64,000 nucleotides of DNA from Microglena sp. YARC. Taxonomy: Eukaryota > Chlorophyta > Chlorophyceae > Chlamydomonadales > Chlamydomonadaceae. The notes under the pieces are model-generated. The model saw nothing but the letters and a program-made list of their open reading frames with translations. It was not told where the DNA came from and did not search any database. Made by a program: the position numbers and the translations under genes. Positions 11,793-22,712 of the stretch are shown piece by piece. Positions within the stretch are counted from its first letter, which is position 1. Each line of letters opens with the position of its first letter. The DNA lies in the NCBI GenBank assembly GCA_022414725.1, contig CM039463.1, forward strand, positions 52,955,465-53,019,464, read 5' to 3'.

Positions 11793-12452
11793 TGCCGTAG
11801 CTGGGGATGTATGAAAATTAACTTTCATAATTTTTCTTACTTCCATCTTTGAGTAAGAAACCAGTTCATCATGGTTTTTTCATCCCAACCTAGTCATGAA
11901 TTCTATGCTAAGAATAGTTTTTAAGGTAGTGGATTTTTCCATCGACTTTCTTTTTCCATAGTAGGCTTTAGTGTCCCCTTGTCTGCGTCCTCTTGTCTGC
12001 GTCCTTTAGGATTTGATTCTCTCGTATGCTAATCTCACACGATTTTTTCAGTCTTCTCTTTAGGTTAAGTTGTCGGTTCTTTCAGTCACCGTTGTTCCCC
12101 TTCCTTTGGTATTAGGATTAATTTCTGTTTGGCCTCCCTGTGATTTTCTGGTTTGGTGCCTACTATTCTGGATGAATAGTATTTTTGCGCTTACCATGGA
12201 TAGTTACATTTCCATTTTTGGTCTCAGCTCAGCTCGGTATGACCCAAGTTTTTTGCTGCTACATTTTCGGAGTACTACAGTGGTTTTTGGTTCATCCTTT
12301 CTCATCCTTTTATTCTAGACAAGGCTTTCTTCTGGTTTCCTGTTTTTCCGCCGTTCCTTAATAATTTTTGTTTGCTACCAGTTTATGGTTCTATGTCCCC
12401 AGTGCCATAGGTGGAGTACTAGTATTGTATGTCACCTGCGTCATAGGTGGAG

Positions 12453-12782
12453 TATCAGCATGAATAGCGGTGCTCTCACTTGTTTTATGTCTTGGTGACT
12501 CCTTGTGTACTCCCTTAGAACTATCGGTCCTGACAGTACTGTGACAGCTTCCTGTTGGCTGCGTCACCGGTCTCTCACTGACACGCTCTGTATTGCTTGT
12601 GCCCGGCTTAAGATTCCTGGCTTAGGTTCTAGTCAGGTTACAGGCATCCGCCTCTCCCACCGCTGGTGTCCTTTGGCGTCCGCCTGTGCTTGTAACGTTA
12701 TTCTCGTCTCCGTGTATAGATTGGCGCGTCTGTTCCGCTGCTTTCATCTCTGTCCACTCCACGGAGTGTATTAAAGCTGATA
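12453..12782 (+). repeat. 3' LTR of element 1
   Basis: It is preceded by TCATAGGTGGAG (purine-rich), starts TATCAGCATGAATAGC, ends GCTGATA, and is followed by the CCTGA target duplication. Confidence 0.93.
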
Positions 12783-13049
12783 CCTGAGGAGGGATGGCCC
12801 AGGGGGCTGACCCCCCCCCTCCCCCCTAAACAGAAATAAGATGCATGACTCAGGGGGGGGGGGGCAACTTCAAACCAAAAATACACCATCCCTCAACTTT
12901 GTAGTTATCATAGAGAGGATGAAGAATCAGGTTTGATTTCTTAATTTGGCCCAGTAGAAAAAAGTGTTGGTCCTCCAAAGTTTGGGGCCGCGGGGGGGGG
13001 GGGGGGGGAGGAAATAATCTGTCATTTTCAAAAAATTAGGTTCTTTTCA

Positions 13050-13108
13050 GCAGGGGGCCCTCAGGAAGTTTTTTTTCATATACCTATGCCGGAAGTTTTG
13101 TAATCAGC

Positions 13109-13187
<79 letters not shown>

Positions 13188-14040
13188 CCCCTCATAGGCC
13201 CATATCTCCTTCAAAAATTATAATTAGGGGGTCAAAGTAGGGTCTACATTGATCCCCTCGACGAGCTCTATCCATTTGTGGTCTTACATTTGGATTTGAT
13301 CAAAGGTTGACAACATGGTCAAGCAAACACCCTTTCCTAGTCCTGATTCTGAGCTGAGCTAGCTAGTGTTGGTGTTTGAGAATTTGAAGGTGGTGTTAAG
13401 CTTAAGTCGCATGCCCAAGTACCCTCCTTATACCCAAGAAGTTTGGGGAGGAAAGATAGAGTTTCTGGTTTGACCTTCACACTTGGTGTATTTAGAACCT
13501 CTGGAGGTCACTATTCAAGCACTACCACGACACATTTACTCATTCTCTAAAACATTCGCGGAGTCGGAATGCTCTCGTCGAACCAGTTTCGTGGGTATAC
13601 TTATCTTCGTCAGATTCCGTCTGGTGAGGAAGTTACGAAGATATTTCCGAAACCGGCTCGACCCCTGAACGAGGATCTGCCAGCCTGGAAGGTGCCTCGA
13701 CTTGGATCTAGACAGTATCTAGAGGATCAAGCCTCCATATTTACTCGGTGTCGGAAATAAGGGTGGATTCGGAAAGATCTCGCCGAGCTTGTTTCGTAGG
13801 TCTGCTTAATTTTAGCAGAGACCAAGTACTGAGGAAGTTTTTGCCTCTAACAGTCTTCACCAGAGGAAATTTCTGAAAGCCGTCGGACCCCCCCCCCCCC
13901 CCCCCCCCCTCTTTTTCAGGGGTCGATATCTACCCCACCCCGACACATTTCCGACTTTTTTCGATGGTTCCGGGGCTTACGACCCCTTCCGGCCCCGATT
14001 CCGGCATGCGGTACACGAACAACTTCCTAAGGGCCCCCCG
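13050..14040. mobile_element. hAT-like non-autonomous DNA transposon
   Basis: It interrupts repeat Z. The ends are inverted: CAGGGGGCCCTCAGGAAG on the left, and GGGGGGCCCTTAGGAAG as the reverse complement of the right. Flanks are (T)CTTTTCA and GCTTTTCA, and the unoccupied copy at about 28528-28545 reads GTGCTTTTCAGGCAC, so an 8-bp duplication of GCTTTTCA with one later change fits. CAGGG termini and 8-bp duplications are features of hAT elements. The interior holds no transposase, only C-runs and a CA microsatellite. Confidence 0.6.
13110..13186. repeat. Poly-C (44) followed by (CA)n
   Basis: A C homopolymer from 13110 to 13153 abuts CA repeats to 13186. Length in the assembly is probably approximate. 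Confidence 0.9.
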
Positions 14041-14178
14041 CTTTTCACGCACTTTTTCTAGCCCTCAGAATGACGTGGGAGTGGAACTAGGGTGTTACTC
14101 TACTAAATACCAGTCCATATATGCTATTGGGGGAGAGATCCACCACACATTATGCCCAGGGCAGAGGGGGGGAGGAGG

Positions 14179-14202
14179 TGTGTGTGTGTGTGTGTGTGTG
14201 TA

Positions 14203-14239
<37 letters not shown>
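14179..14239. repeat. (TG)n followed by poly-G; empty site of chromovirus G
   Basis: TG repeats 14179-14201 and G-run 14203-14239. Sequence left of it matches the flank at 28610-28730. Sequence right of it matches the reverse complement of 54040-54934. In both of those places a chromovirus LTR sits in the TG/CA array. Confidence 0.75.
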
Positions 14240-14240
<1 letters not shown>

Positions 14241-14667
14241 CCACCACATGCAGTCAGTGCACCCAGGCTAGCAACTCAGCGAGGACGACGTCAATCAATT
14301 CTCTCTGAAGGTGGCTGAGTTTGAGGGGTTGGTTGCCAAGGAGGTCAATGTCAGAGGGCGTGAGCAGTGTGTGCAAAGGGAGCGAGCTCAAGTGCGGCTT
14401 GAGGCATCCTTAGCAGACGCGCGGCATTGTTCTGGAGAATGGTGGTCGATGACGTCACCAACTAAGACCACATGTTGTAAAGGACTACATTGTGCCCTTC
14501 AGCCATACATGCATTAGTGATAATTGAAGACCTGATTATTTTATGCCCGATTGAAGCTTGGATTGAAGACCTGGTTATTGAATACCTGATAATTGTAGAG
14601 TATCGAAGGTGGGCACATCAGGGGCCAAGGGGCCCTGACCTCCAAGCCCAACCAAACAATGCAACAT

Positions 14668-14766
<99 letters not shown>

Positions 14767-15240
14767 GTTTCTATGCTTCAATCGTCCCCAATGGACTCGA
14801 GACCAACCTCATTGGATAGGCCTTCAAAAACCCTGTAATATGAGCATAATTAGGCACCATAACACTAAGTGGTGGCTGAAATACTGGCTGTGCAGTGGGT
14901 TCCGGAGCCGGGGGGGGGGGGGGGGGGGGGGGGTCTGCAGAAGGGTGCCTCAGCACTGTTTTGGGATGGGGTCTTTCACCTTTTTTTTTGCCCCCCCCTT
15001 GGCATTACTTGAAATTATATATGGATTCCAGGTATTTACCAGGGTACTTCCATTGGCCAAATTGACCAGGATTTTTAGCGCACATGCAAAATAAACTATG
15101 GACACATCAGCACACACAATGGCATCCTCAGAATTCTCAAAAAAGTAGTGTGTGAGTCAAATGCCCACCCATTTACTGATTCACCCACCCATCCATACCA
15201 CCCATACTCATTCATGGACCTACCCACATAACCCACCCAT
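14240..15240. other. Non-coding stretch with (ATG)33 and poly-G
   Basis: No gene is supported. A perfect (ATG)n array occupies 14668-14766 and a G-run lies at 14911-14932. About 14240-14665 is matched in reverse by 54430-54865, where the ATG array is much shorter. Confidence 0.6.
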
Positions 15241-15261
15241 TCGCCCACACCGGCCTTAAGT

Positions 15262-15579
15262 GGTGCCAACGAAGGCCCTTGTCTTCGGTACACAGTTCAA
15301 ATGTGTGGGTTCCAAAAAACTGAGGATGAAATGCATATGTTTGAGTGCCCTTTTTATAATGATATTCGCCTCCGCTACCAGAATCTGTTTACAGATATTT
15401 ATAGGCATGTCCATGAGGATACCGACTTAACCGTATGGAATGTGGAATTCTGCGATTCCACATTCAGAACCTTTATGAATGGAAATGGCACTAAGTCTTT
15501 TTGGAGCAACCTAGCCGACTATCTTTCTACTTGTAGAAGAGCAAGACAGGAAGCCCTGGACTGCTTAGTGGCACCGTAA
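15262..15579 (+). pseudogene. Non-LTR retrotransposon ORF2, C-terminal fragment
   Basis: The frame (ATG at 15301, open further upstream) contains MCGFQKTEDEMHMFECPFYN followed by DIR. This is the zinc-binding block found after the reverse transcriptase of many LINE-like elements (form CxxC...EHxxFxCPxYxxIR). It ends 92 codons after the ATG with TCRRARQEALDCLVAP. The reverse transcriptase and endonuclease are not present upstream; the preceding 300 bases are unrelated simple sequence. It is a 5'-truncated insertion, as is usual for LINEs. Confidence 0.65.
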
Positions 15580-15870
15580 TTTATTATCCCTTTTTTTTTC
15601 TTCTTGAGACTTCTCATTTGTTAGCTTCTTACCTCCGCCACTGTAAGTGGTTGAGATCTGGGTCCTGCTCTAAGGGGTTTAATACCTACGCCACCAAAAC
15701 GGTGGTTGGGAGTTTGGTTTGTTTGTCCTCGACACACCCCTGATGTAATGGGGTTTTTTGCTTTGTGGGTGCTTTTTCTTTTTGTTTAAAGCACAGAGTC
15801 TCATACACCCTCGCGGTGTCAAGTAGACTTTAACATGTAATGTATGTATGTAATGTATGTATGTATGTAC
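15580..15870 (+). mobile_element. Non-LTR retrotransposon 3' UTR and tail
   Basis: It follows the ORF2 fragment and is repeated in reverse at 1-190. After GGTGTCAAGTAGAC comes a short (TGTA)n tail at about 15836-15870. Simple-sequence tails are common at LINE 3' ends. Confidence 0.6.
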
Positions 15871-17580
15871 AAACTCACTGGTGGTCTCATAATTTCCTTT
15901 GTGGGTCTAAGTAAAATGATAGGAAAAAAACCGAGGAATAACGATACCTACTGGTATTGAATAATATTGTTTATTACTGCCGAAGTCAGCAAGCAGCCAA
16001 ATTGCTGGCTGCAGCCATGTCATGAAGTTCAGGCACTTATCTAGCGCCCAAGGCATTTCCTATGCTGTGCTGAAGTATTGAAGGCTAAGAAAACCTTCAA
16101 AAAGGAAAAATATAAAACTCTGGATTCGAGGATTCGAGAAAGAGAGCCCTATCCTACTCATACCGGTATATACCTACTTATATATCATATTGATCATCTG
16201 AATGAAAAAAGAAAAACGCGAAAAGAAAAAAGTGTTTTGTTCGCATTTACATTTTCCTGGCAATTACTGTATTTTACTGCCTAAGACGGCGAGCAGTCAA
16301 ATTGCTGGCTGAAGCTATGTAACCAAGATCAAGTTCAAGATGATTCGGTCGAGCCTTTAAACTGTATCATCCGTCTATTCTGCTCCCTGGTTTCCAAGTA
16401 ATAACACTCCCTGGTTTCCAAGGGCATTTGAATTGGAAGACGGTGAGCTGGCTGAAAACCCATACCGGTATAACAATCAAACCCAATCTAGATGAGGATC
16501 GGCATGTAGAGTTTTGATAAATCCCCGTTCGACAAATGGCTCAATATCCATGAACGACAAAGGTGCCGGGATCGAATCCCCACGGGTGCGCCTAAGTGTT
16601 TGCCAACCGCCATGGAAGCTTTGTCCAAGTAAAGTAGCAGCCCTTTCCCTGCCACCGCAAGACGGGGCTCCCTTAATACCACGCCCCACCAGGCATTGCC
16701 ATAAAATTTAGAGTTTTGATTACCGGTACTAACAGAAGTCCATCTATCAGTCACAGCTCGTCACAACCACATATAAAGCGGAGGTGTACAGTTGTACACA
16801 CACACACATGGCCGCACAAAATCTCAAGGGGTCCATCAGCAGTTGACATAATGGTGATGGCCATAACTTATCATACTAATAATGGAAGTTATGGTTGCCT
16901 CGCAGCTTTTTGCCTAGGTCCCTAACCACCCCAAGATCATTGCATGACCTACACTAGGACTATGTTACTATGTATGTATGTACGTTACAGTCCAGGGGTA
17001 AGCCAAATAGACTAAAGGGACTTGCCCAACCGTAGTAGGAGGGGCTTCAAAAGAAAAAGCACTGATGAACTGAACCCCCAAAAATCGTTTTACCGACAGG
17101 GGCCCTGAGTTCGTGCTACAGTGATCATTACTAGTACTAACAATACCTACTAGCAATAACTTCCTAGCAATAACGCGGATTATAATCCACCCTTTTGGGG
17201 GCTACGCATGACAGCTTCCTACCAGCTCCAACAGCCAGCCACTGGGTCAAACCCAAAGCTTGCAGCTGCATTGGAGTGCCTTCCATGTCGACTTTCAGAT
17301 GCACTTGCTAGCATCAGGTTTGGCCCAAGGACAGGGAAAGAGAGCTGCATAGAAGCTGCTACGCGTAGCTAAACAAATGAGCAACAGCCCTGTTCAGCTC
17401 ACAACAAGCAGATCTGCTGCCAAAGTTGCATATTGTGAGCTAGGGAGACATGCAACAGAAGTCCTAGGCAGCGTTGCAAGCGACTCGGAAATTTGGCGGA
17501 GAGTGTTGGCTATATGAGCGGCAGGTGGCAATTGAATGGAGTGCAGCGGACCAACGCCAATGAGTTACGAGACAGTAAAT
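15871..17580. other. Non-coding flank of segment copy 2
   Basis: Counterpart of 191-1810. It has the same duplicated short repeat near 15960-16030 and 16240-16330. No gene is supported. Confidence 0.6.
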
Positions 17581-17582
17581 TT

Positions 17583-17752
17583 CCTTGGGTACCAAGTTGC
17601 CCATCGCGTGCTTAGCCTGGGCAGTATGGCCTTGCTTGCTTCCATCTTGGCCGCGGGCTGCCTGCCCCTTGCTCTGAGCAATCAGGTGGAATCAAGCAAG
17701 GCCAAACCGCCCAGGCTAAGCACGCGTTGGGCGACTTGGCACCCAGGGAAGG
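17583..17752. repeat. Long imperfect hairpin downstream of ARM-RING copy 2
   Basis: Same hairpin as at 1811-1980. The right arm here (TTGGGCGACTTGGCACCC) pairs better with the left arm (CCAAGTTGCCCA) than the copy 1 version does. It lies about 115-285 nt past the RING stop. Confidence 0.7.
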
Positions 17753-17866
17753 GACAGTTGGCTTCGAGTGGTCGCACGGTCGCACAAACGGACAACGGGG
17801 TGACCCTGGGAGCTCCTGACCCCCAGATCGTGGAGCTCCGCCAGAAATGCATGCCAGCCTCACTCA

Positions 17867-20800
17867 CTACTCGATTACCATATGATCCAAAACCAGGGCG
17901 CGACAAACAGGGCAAATGGATTTTTTTGTCAGCACCTCATCGCAGCAGCGGGAGCACATGATAACATGGCCGCAGGGCTGCAAGAACACATCTCTCTCCC
18001 TTTCTAAACACACAATACACATCAGCTCATCATCATCACTCCCACTTGGCTCCGCGCCACCACTCCCACCTGCACCACCCTTCCATGCAGGTTGTTGCTG
18101 CATCAGATGCTTCTCTGCATCCTTGACCACACCCTCAGACACCTGATCAACTGCGAGCTGCTCTTCTTCGCTCCTCTCCTTCTCCCTCTTCTTCTCCTTC
18201 TGCCGCTGCTTCTTCCCCTTATTGGATTTCACCTTGGTCTCCTTCAGAGCTTTCTCCCTCTCCTCCTCTTCCAACAATTCCTGGGGTGATAGTCAGTGAG
18301 AGAGAGAAGATTCGTTACATAAACTCAGCAAATCATTGTTGAGACAGGACAGCAGAACAGCCTGCCGACCATCCAATTTATAACAGGAAACACGAGGGTT
18401 TTAAGGCACCCTCACAAACCTGAAAAACAAACTAGGTCAGTCCAAAAGGGGAAACAAAGTAGAGGCGGAAAGTAGAGCGGAAAGGGCAAGTGAGGGAACA
18501 CATGTCTGGAGCACTTAATCCATATCCAGGTCCACAACCCATGACAACCTCAACCACCACCATGATGTACTTAATCCATATCCAGGTCCACAACCCATGA
18601 CAACCTCAACCACCACCATGATGTACTTAATCCATATCCAGGTCCACAACCCATGACAACCTCAACCACCATCATTGCGTCATCACCACCACCATGATGT
18701 ACTTAATCCATATCCTGTTGTCATCACCACCACCCTGCCCATCACCATTAGCCCCTCCCACACCATCACCATTGCCCCGCCTGCCCTCATCACCATAAGC
18801 CCCTCCCACACCATCACCATTGCCCCGCCCGCCCTCATCACCAGTAGCCCCTCCCACACCATCACCACCACCCTGCCCATAACCATCACCATTAGCCCCT
18901 CCCACACCATCTCCCACACCATCACCATCGCCACGCCTGCCCTCATCACCATTAGCCCCTCCCACACCATCACCATCACCATCGCCACGCCCGCCCTCAT
19001 CACCATTAGCCCCTCCCACACCATCACCATCACCATGCCCGCCCTCATCATCATAAGCCCCTCCCATACCATCACCCTCACCATCGCCCTGCCCGCCCTC
19101 ATCACCATTAGCCCCTCCCACACCATCTCCCACACCATCACCATCGCCCCGCCCGCCCTCATCACCATTAGCCCCTCCCACACCATCACCATCACCATGC
19201 CTGCCCTCATCACCATTAGCCCCTCACACACCATCACCATCAGCATTCCCCCGCCCGCCATCATCACCACTAGCTCCTCACATACCATCACCATCACCCC
19301 GCCCGCCCTCATCACCATTAGCCCCTGCCACACCACCACACTGTCATCAAAATACCACAAGCTCTTACCTGCATAAGCTTGTCAGGGTCCACAGGATGCA
19401 CAGCAGAGCTGGTGGCCCCAGCATGGTCAACCATGGATGTTGAACTACCCTCAATTGAAGTCTGTCCACTCATACGCTTCCCCTTGGATACGCAAGGCTG
19501 GCACGAGCACACGTCCCGCAATGAAGCATGAAGCTTGTCTAGCTTCTGCTGCACCTGAGGTGGGGTGCTACTAGCAGCCCGGACTGCCAGTAGAGGAGGA
19601 ATGATGCCAGCCACAGCCAGCTCTCTCTGGATGCTCAGACTAATAGAAGCGAGATGGCTTAGAACACTTGCAGTCCCAACCAATGCATGCTCTGGAGAAT
19701 TGACTCGCAACATTGCCAGTAAGGAAAGAAAGGATGTTGCATACGTAAACATATCACGAACACGAGGGTCAGACAATAATGCCGTGACGATAGATGATGC
19801 GCTCAAAAATACGGAAGCACGAGTGCAAGAATCAGTCATCAATCCCACCAAGGGAGAGATGGCACCAGCATCAGCGAGCAGTTTCCTGTAGTGAGTATTG
19901 CAGGCTGCTATTTGCTTAAGAGATTCCACTACCTGCCCCAGCGTATCCCCAAGATCATCATTAAGACTAATGGACAACAACGCCACCAGGGGGGGAATGC
20001 CGCCAGCAGATGCCATCTTAACCTGGTTGTCGCGATTGTTGAAAACTAGATTTGCAAGAAGTAGGCCTGCACGTTCCTGCACCCAATCTGGAGCGCTAGC
20101 GGACATCAGCTCAACCAAGGCGGGGATTGCACCGGCATCAGCAATTTTGCCCTGGTTCCTAGAACTGCCAACTGCTAGATTTGAGAGAGCAAATGCAGCC
20201 TTACCTTGCACAGCTGCTGGGGAGCTGGTGGACAGCAGTGCAACCAAGGGAGGGATGGCACCAGCAGATACCTCCTTGTCCTGGTTTCTAGAATCATTGG
20301 CGACTAGATGTCCAAGAGCAGCTGCTGCCTCCTTCTGCACATCTGCTGGAGTGCTGGCAGACAACAGTGCAACCAAGGAAGGGATGGCACTGGCAGCTGC
20401 AACCTTGCCCCGGTTTGTTGGATTGCAGCCAACTACAAATGAAAAAGCGTATGCTGCGCTCTGTTGCACGCCTGCTGGAGTGCTGGAGGACAATAATGCA
20501 ACCAAGAGAGGGATGGCACCAGCAGATGCTACCTTGCCTATCTTGCCAGCATCATTGCCAGCTAGAACTCCAAGAGCAGCTGCTGCCTCCTTCTGCACAT
20601 CTGCTGGAGTGCTGGCAGACAACAGTGCAACCAAGACAGGGATGGCACCCGCAGACGCCACCTTGCCTTCATTGTCAGGATAGTTTTCAACCAGCTTTCT
20701 AAGAGCATTTGCTGCTACCCCTGGCAAACCTGCTGAAGTACTGGCGGACAACAATGCAACTAAAGGAGGGATGGCACCAGCAGATGCTGCCTTACCTTGG

Positions 20801-22126
20801 TTGGCAGGGTTGCTATCAACCAGCAATGCAAGAGCAGCTGCTACCTGGGATTGCAAACTTGGTTCCGTCCTGATTGACAACAATGCAACCAAGGGAGGGA
20901 GGGCACCAGCAGATGCCACCTTGACTTGGTTGCCAGGGTTTCCGTCAGCTATACTTGCAAGAGCAAATGCTGCCTTTTTTCACAATTGCTTGGTTGCTGG
21001 CGGACAACAATGCAACAAGGGGAGGGATGACACCAGCGGATGCCACCTTGCGTTGGTTCCAAGGATTGTTGAGAACCATATTTGCAAGAGCAAATGCTGC
21101 CTCCTCTTGCACGCTTGCTGGATTATTGGCGGACAACAATGCAAACAAGGCAGGGATGGCACCAGCAGATTCCACCTTGCCTTGGTTGCAATTATTGTTG
21201 GCAACTATGTTTGCAAGGGCAAGCAGTGCCATCTTTTTGACATCCACTGGAGTGTTGGCTGACAACAATGCAACCAAGGGAGGGATGGCACCAGCAGATG
21301 CCACCCTACCTTGGTTGTCAGGGTTGTTGGCAACCAGATTTGCCAGAGCAGATGTTACCTGAGATTGCACAAGAGCAGTTACTGCCCGGGATTGCACACG
21401 TGCTTGAGTGCTGTCAGACAACAATGCAACAAAGGGAGGGATGGCACCAGCAGATGCCACCTTGCCTTGGTTGTCAGGGTTGTTTTCAACTAGAAATGCA
21501 AGAACAGCTGCAGCCTGGGCTTGCAATCTTGGTAGAGTCCTGGCAGACAACAAGGCAACCAAGGGAGGGAGGGCACCAGCAGATGCCACTTTGCCTTGGA
21601 TCTCAGAGTTTTCCCGAACGTTACTTGCAAGGGCATGTGCTGCCTGATATTGCACATCTTCTGGAGTGTTGGCTGACAACAATGCAACCAAAGAAGGAAT
21701 GGCACCGGCAGCTGCCACCCTCCCCTGGTTCAGAGGATAGTCCCTACCTAGATTTGCAAGAGCGGCTGCTGCGTGCTCTTGCACACCTGCTGAATTGTTA
21801 GCTGACAACAATGCAGCCAAGGGAGGGATGGCACCAGCAGATGCCACCTTATCCTGGTTGTCAAGGCTGTGGAGGGCTAGAGAAGCAAGTGCCCATACTG
21901 CATCAAACTGCACGTTGTGTGGCATATCAGGCGACAACAAGGCCACCAGGTTGGGGATGGCATTGGCATAGCTAGCTACCTTGTTGCTATCTTCTGTTGC
22001 TAGAGCCCTCAATTCACGTACTCCAATGCTCTTGTCAGCGAGGTCGGATGTGGGACTAATTCTCAAGATGTTGCGGAGAATTTCAGTGTCTCTTAGATGG
22101 TTGTCCAAGTCCTCCTCGGCTGACAT
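17867..22126 (-). pseudogene. Armadillo-repeat/RING-finger protein, copy 2 (frameshifted)
   Basis: Second copy of the probable ARM-RING E3 ligase. The start is taken at the ATG at 22126 (MSAEED), conserved with copy 1; an in-frame ATG six codons upstream exists only here. Exon 1 is 22126-19369 and exon 2 is 18280-17867. The RING is intact: CIVCLERERD, LQPCGH, CSRCC and CPVCRA give C-x2-C, C-x-H, C-x2-C, C-x2-C spacing, close to the RING of inhibitor-of-apoptosis type proteins. The protein ends 10 residues after it. A 2-base loss near 20975 (copy 1 CCCGAATTTTC, here CCTTTTTTC) shifts the frame in about the eighth ARM repeat and gives a stop at 20945. Everything downstream is open again from 20919. 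The damage lies in a T-run, so sequencing error is a real alternative, and then this copy would be functional. Confidence 0.87.
18281..19368 (-). repeat. Intron of ARM-RING copy 2, filled with minisatellites
   Basis: 1,088 bp, GT-AG, with the same boundaries as copy 1. It has the 56-bp unit about 3.5 times (18517-18720) and the CATCACCATTAGCCCC-type array (18730-19340). On the sense strand the array reads as Gly/Asp-rich units (GVGGANGDEGG), but a stop at 19318 closes the frame that continues from exon 1. Confidence 0.85.
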
Positions 22127-22474
22127 GGTTAACAAGTAAGCCACGGCTTTTCTTTTCGGCTATGAGCAGTAGTTACCGAGCAGCTCCCCTGTCTGGCTAT
22201 TGGGCCAACCACAACACAACCTTGGGCTCTTTGAAGCTGACACAATCAGCCGCCCAGAACTGCTGAAATATGTGGGTGTAGCACAGTCGCTGGCTCAGGT
22301 AGCTGCCTAGAAACTGCTCAAAAAGGCCGCTTGTACAACCTCAAAGGTAAGCCCTGGATGTCTGCAAGGATGAGACTCTACCAGCCCTGGACGGATGTTG
22401 AAAGACAGTCCTACCTTGTCCAACCCAGAGCTGCTGACCTGCGTGCAGAGATTGGGGGGAAGGTTGTATATGAG
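22127..22474. other. 5' flank of ARM-RING copy 2
   Basis: It matches 6361-6714 and ends at the ATGAG target duplication (22470-22474) of element 2. It is probable promoter sequence with no clear motif. Confidence 0.5.
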
Positions 22475-22712
22475 TATCAGCTTGGATAACACTCCGGAGA
22501 GTGGACTTTGTGTGTGCAGCACGCCAATCTATAAATGCGGAGACGAGAATAAGTTACAAGCACAGGAGACCCATTAAGGGGCACCAGTGGAGGAAAGGGG
22601 GCGGTAGCCTGGAACCTGATCAGGGTACAGGCTAGACAGCGCGTGTCTAAGGGAGTACACAAGGAGTCACCAAGACATAAAACAAGCGAGAGCACCGCTA
22701 TTCATGCTGATA
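22475..22712 (-). repeat. 3' LTR of element 2
   Basis: It is preceded on the minus strand by GTCATAGGTGGAG and begins TATCAGCATGAATAGC. It is nearly identical to 26554-26790. Confidence 0.92.

Larger units (their letters stand above)
7557..12782 (+). mobile_element. Copia-type LTR retrotransposon, element 1 (internally deleted)
   Basis: Two 330-bp LTRs (7557-7886 and 12453-12782) differ at about two positions, so the insertion is recent. The 5-bp target duplication CCTGA flanks it (7552-7556; 12783-12787), and the empty site AACCTGAGGAGGG is intact at about 27594-27606. LTR ends are TATCAG...GCTGATA, not TG...CA. The PBS GGTTATCGGGCTCC follows directly at 7887. The PPT-like GTCATAGGTGGAG precedes the 3' LTR. 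Coding content is reduced to a gag N-terminus, a short gag tail and an integrase C-terminal part; protease, most of integrase and reverse transcriptase are absent. A 543-bp block is triplicated (10164-11790). It is a non-autonomous relative of the element at 31122-38008. Confidence 0.9.
12850..14170 (+). repeat. Dispersed repeat Z, split by an insertion
   Basis: Z runs from GGGGGCAACTTCAAACC through CCATCCCTCAACTTTG, a G-run, CTAATTTTTTGAAAATG-like sequence, then CTTTTTTCTAGCCCTC, ACTAAATACCAGTCCA and GCCCAGGGCAGAGG. It occurs unbroken at 28322-28660, inverted at 45930-46258, and in diverged inverted form at 54040-54395. Here it is interrupted at 13050-14040. No coding function is seen. Confidence 0.75.

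Noticed and set aside
14575..14819. Poly-Met/poly-Ser open frames
   Set aside because: Translation of the (ATG)n microsatellite.
18675..19376. 233-aa and 225-aa open frames on both strands in the gene intron
   Set aside because: Stop-free minisatellite; the splice sites show it is intronic.
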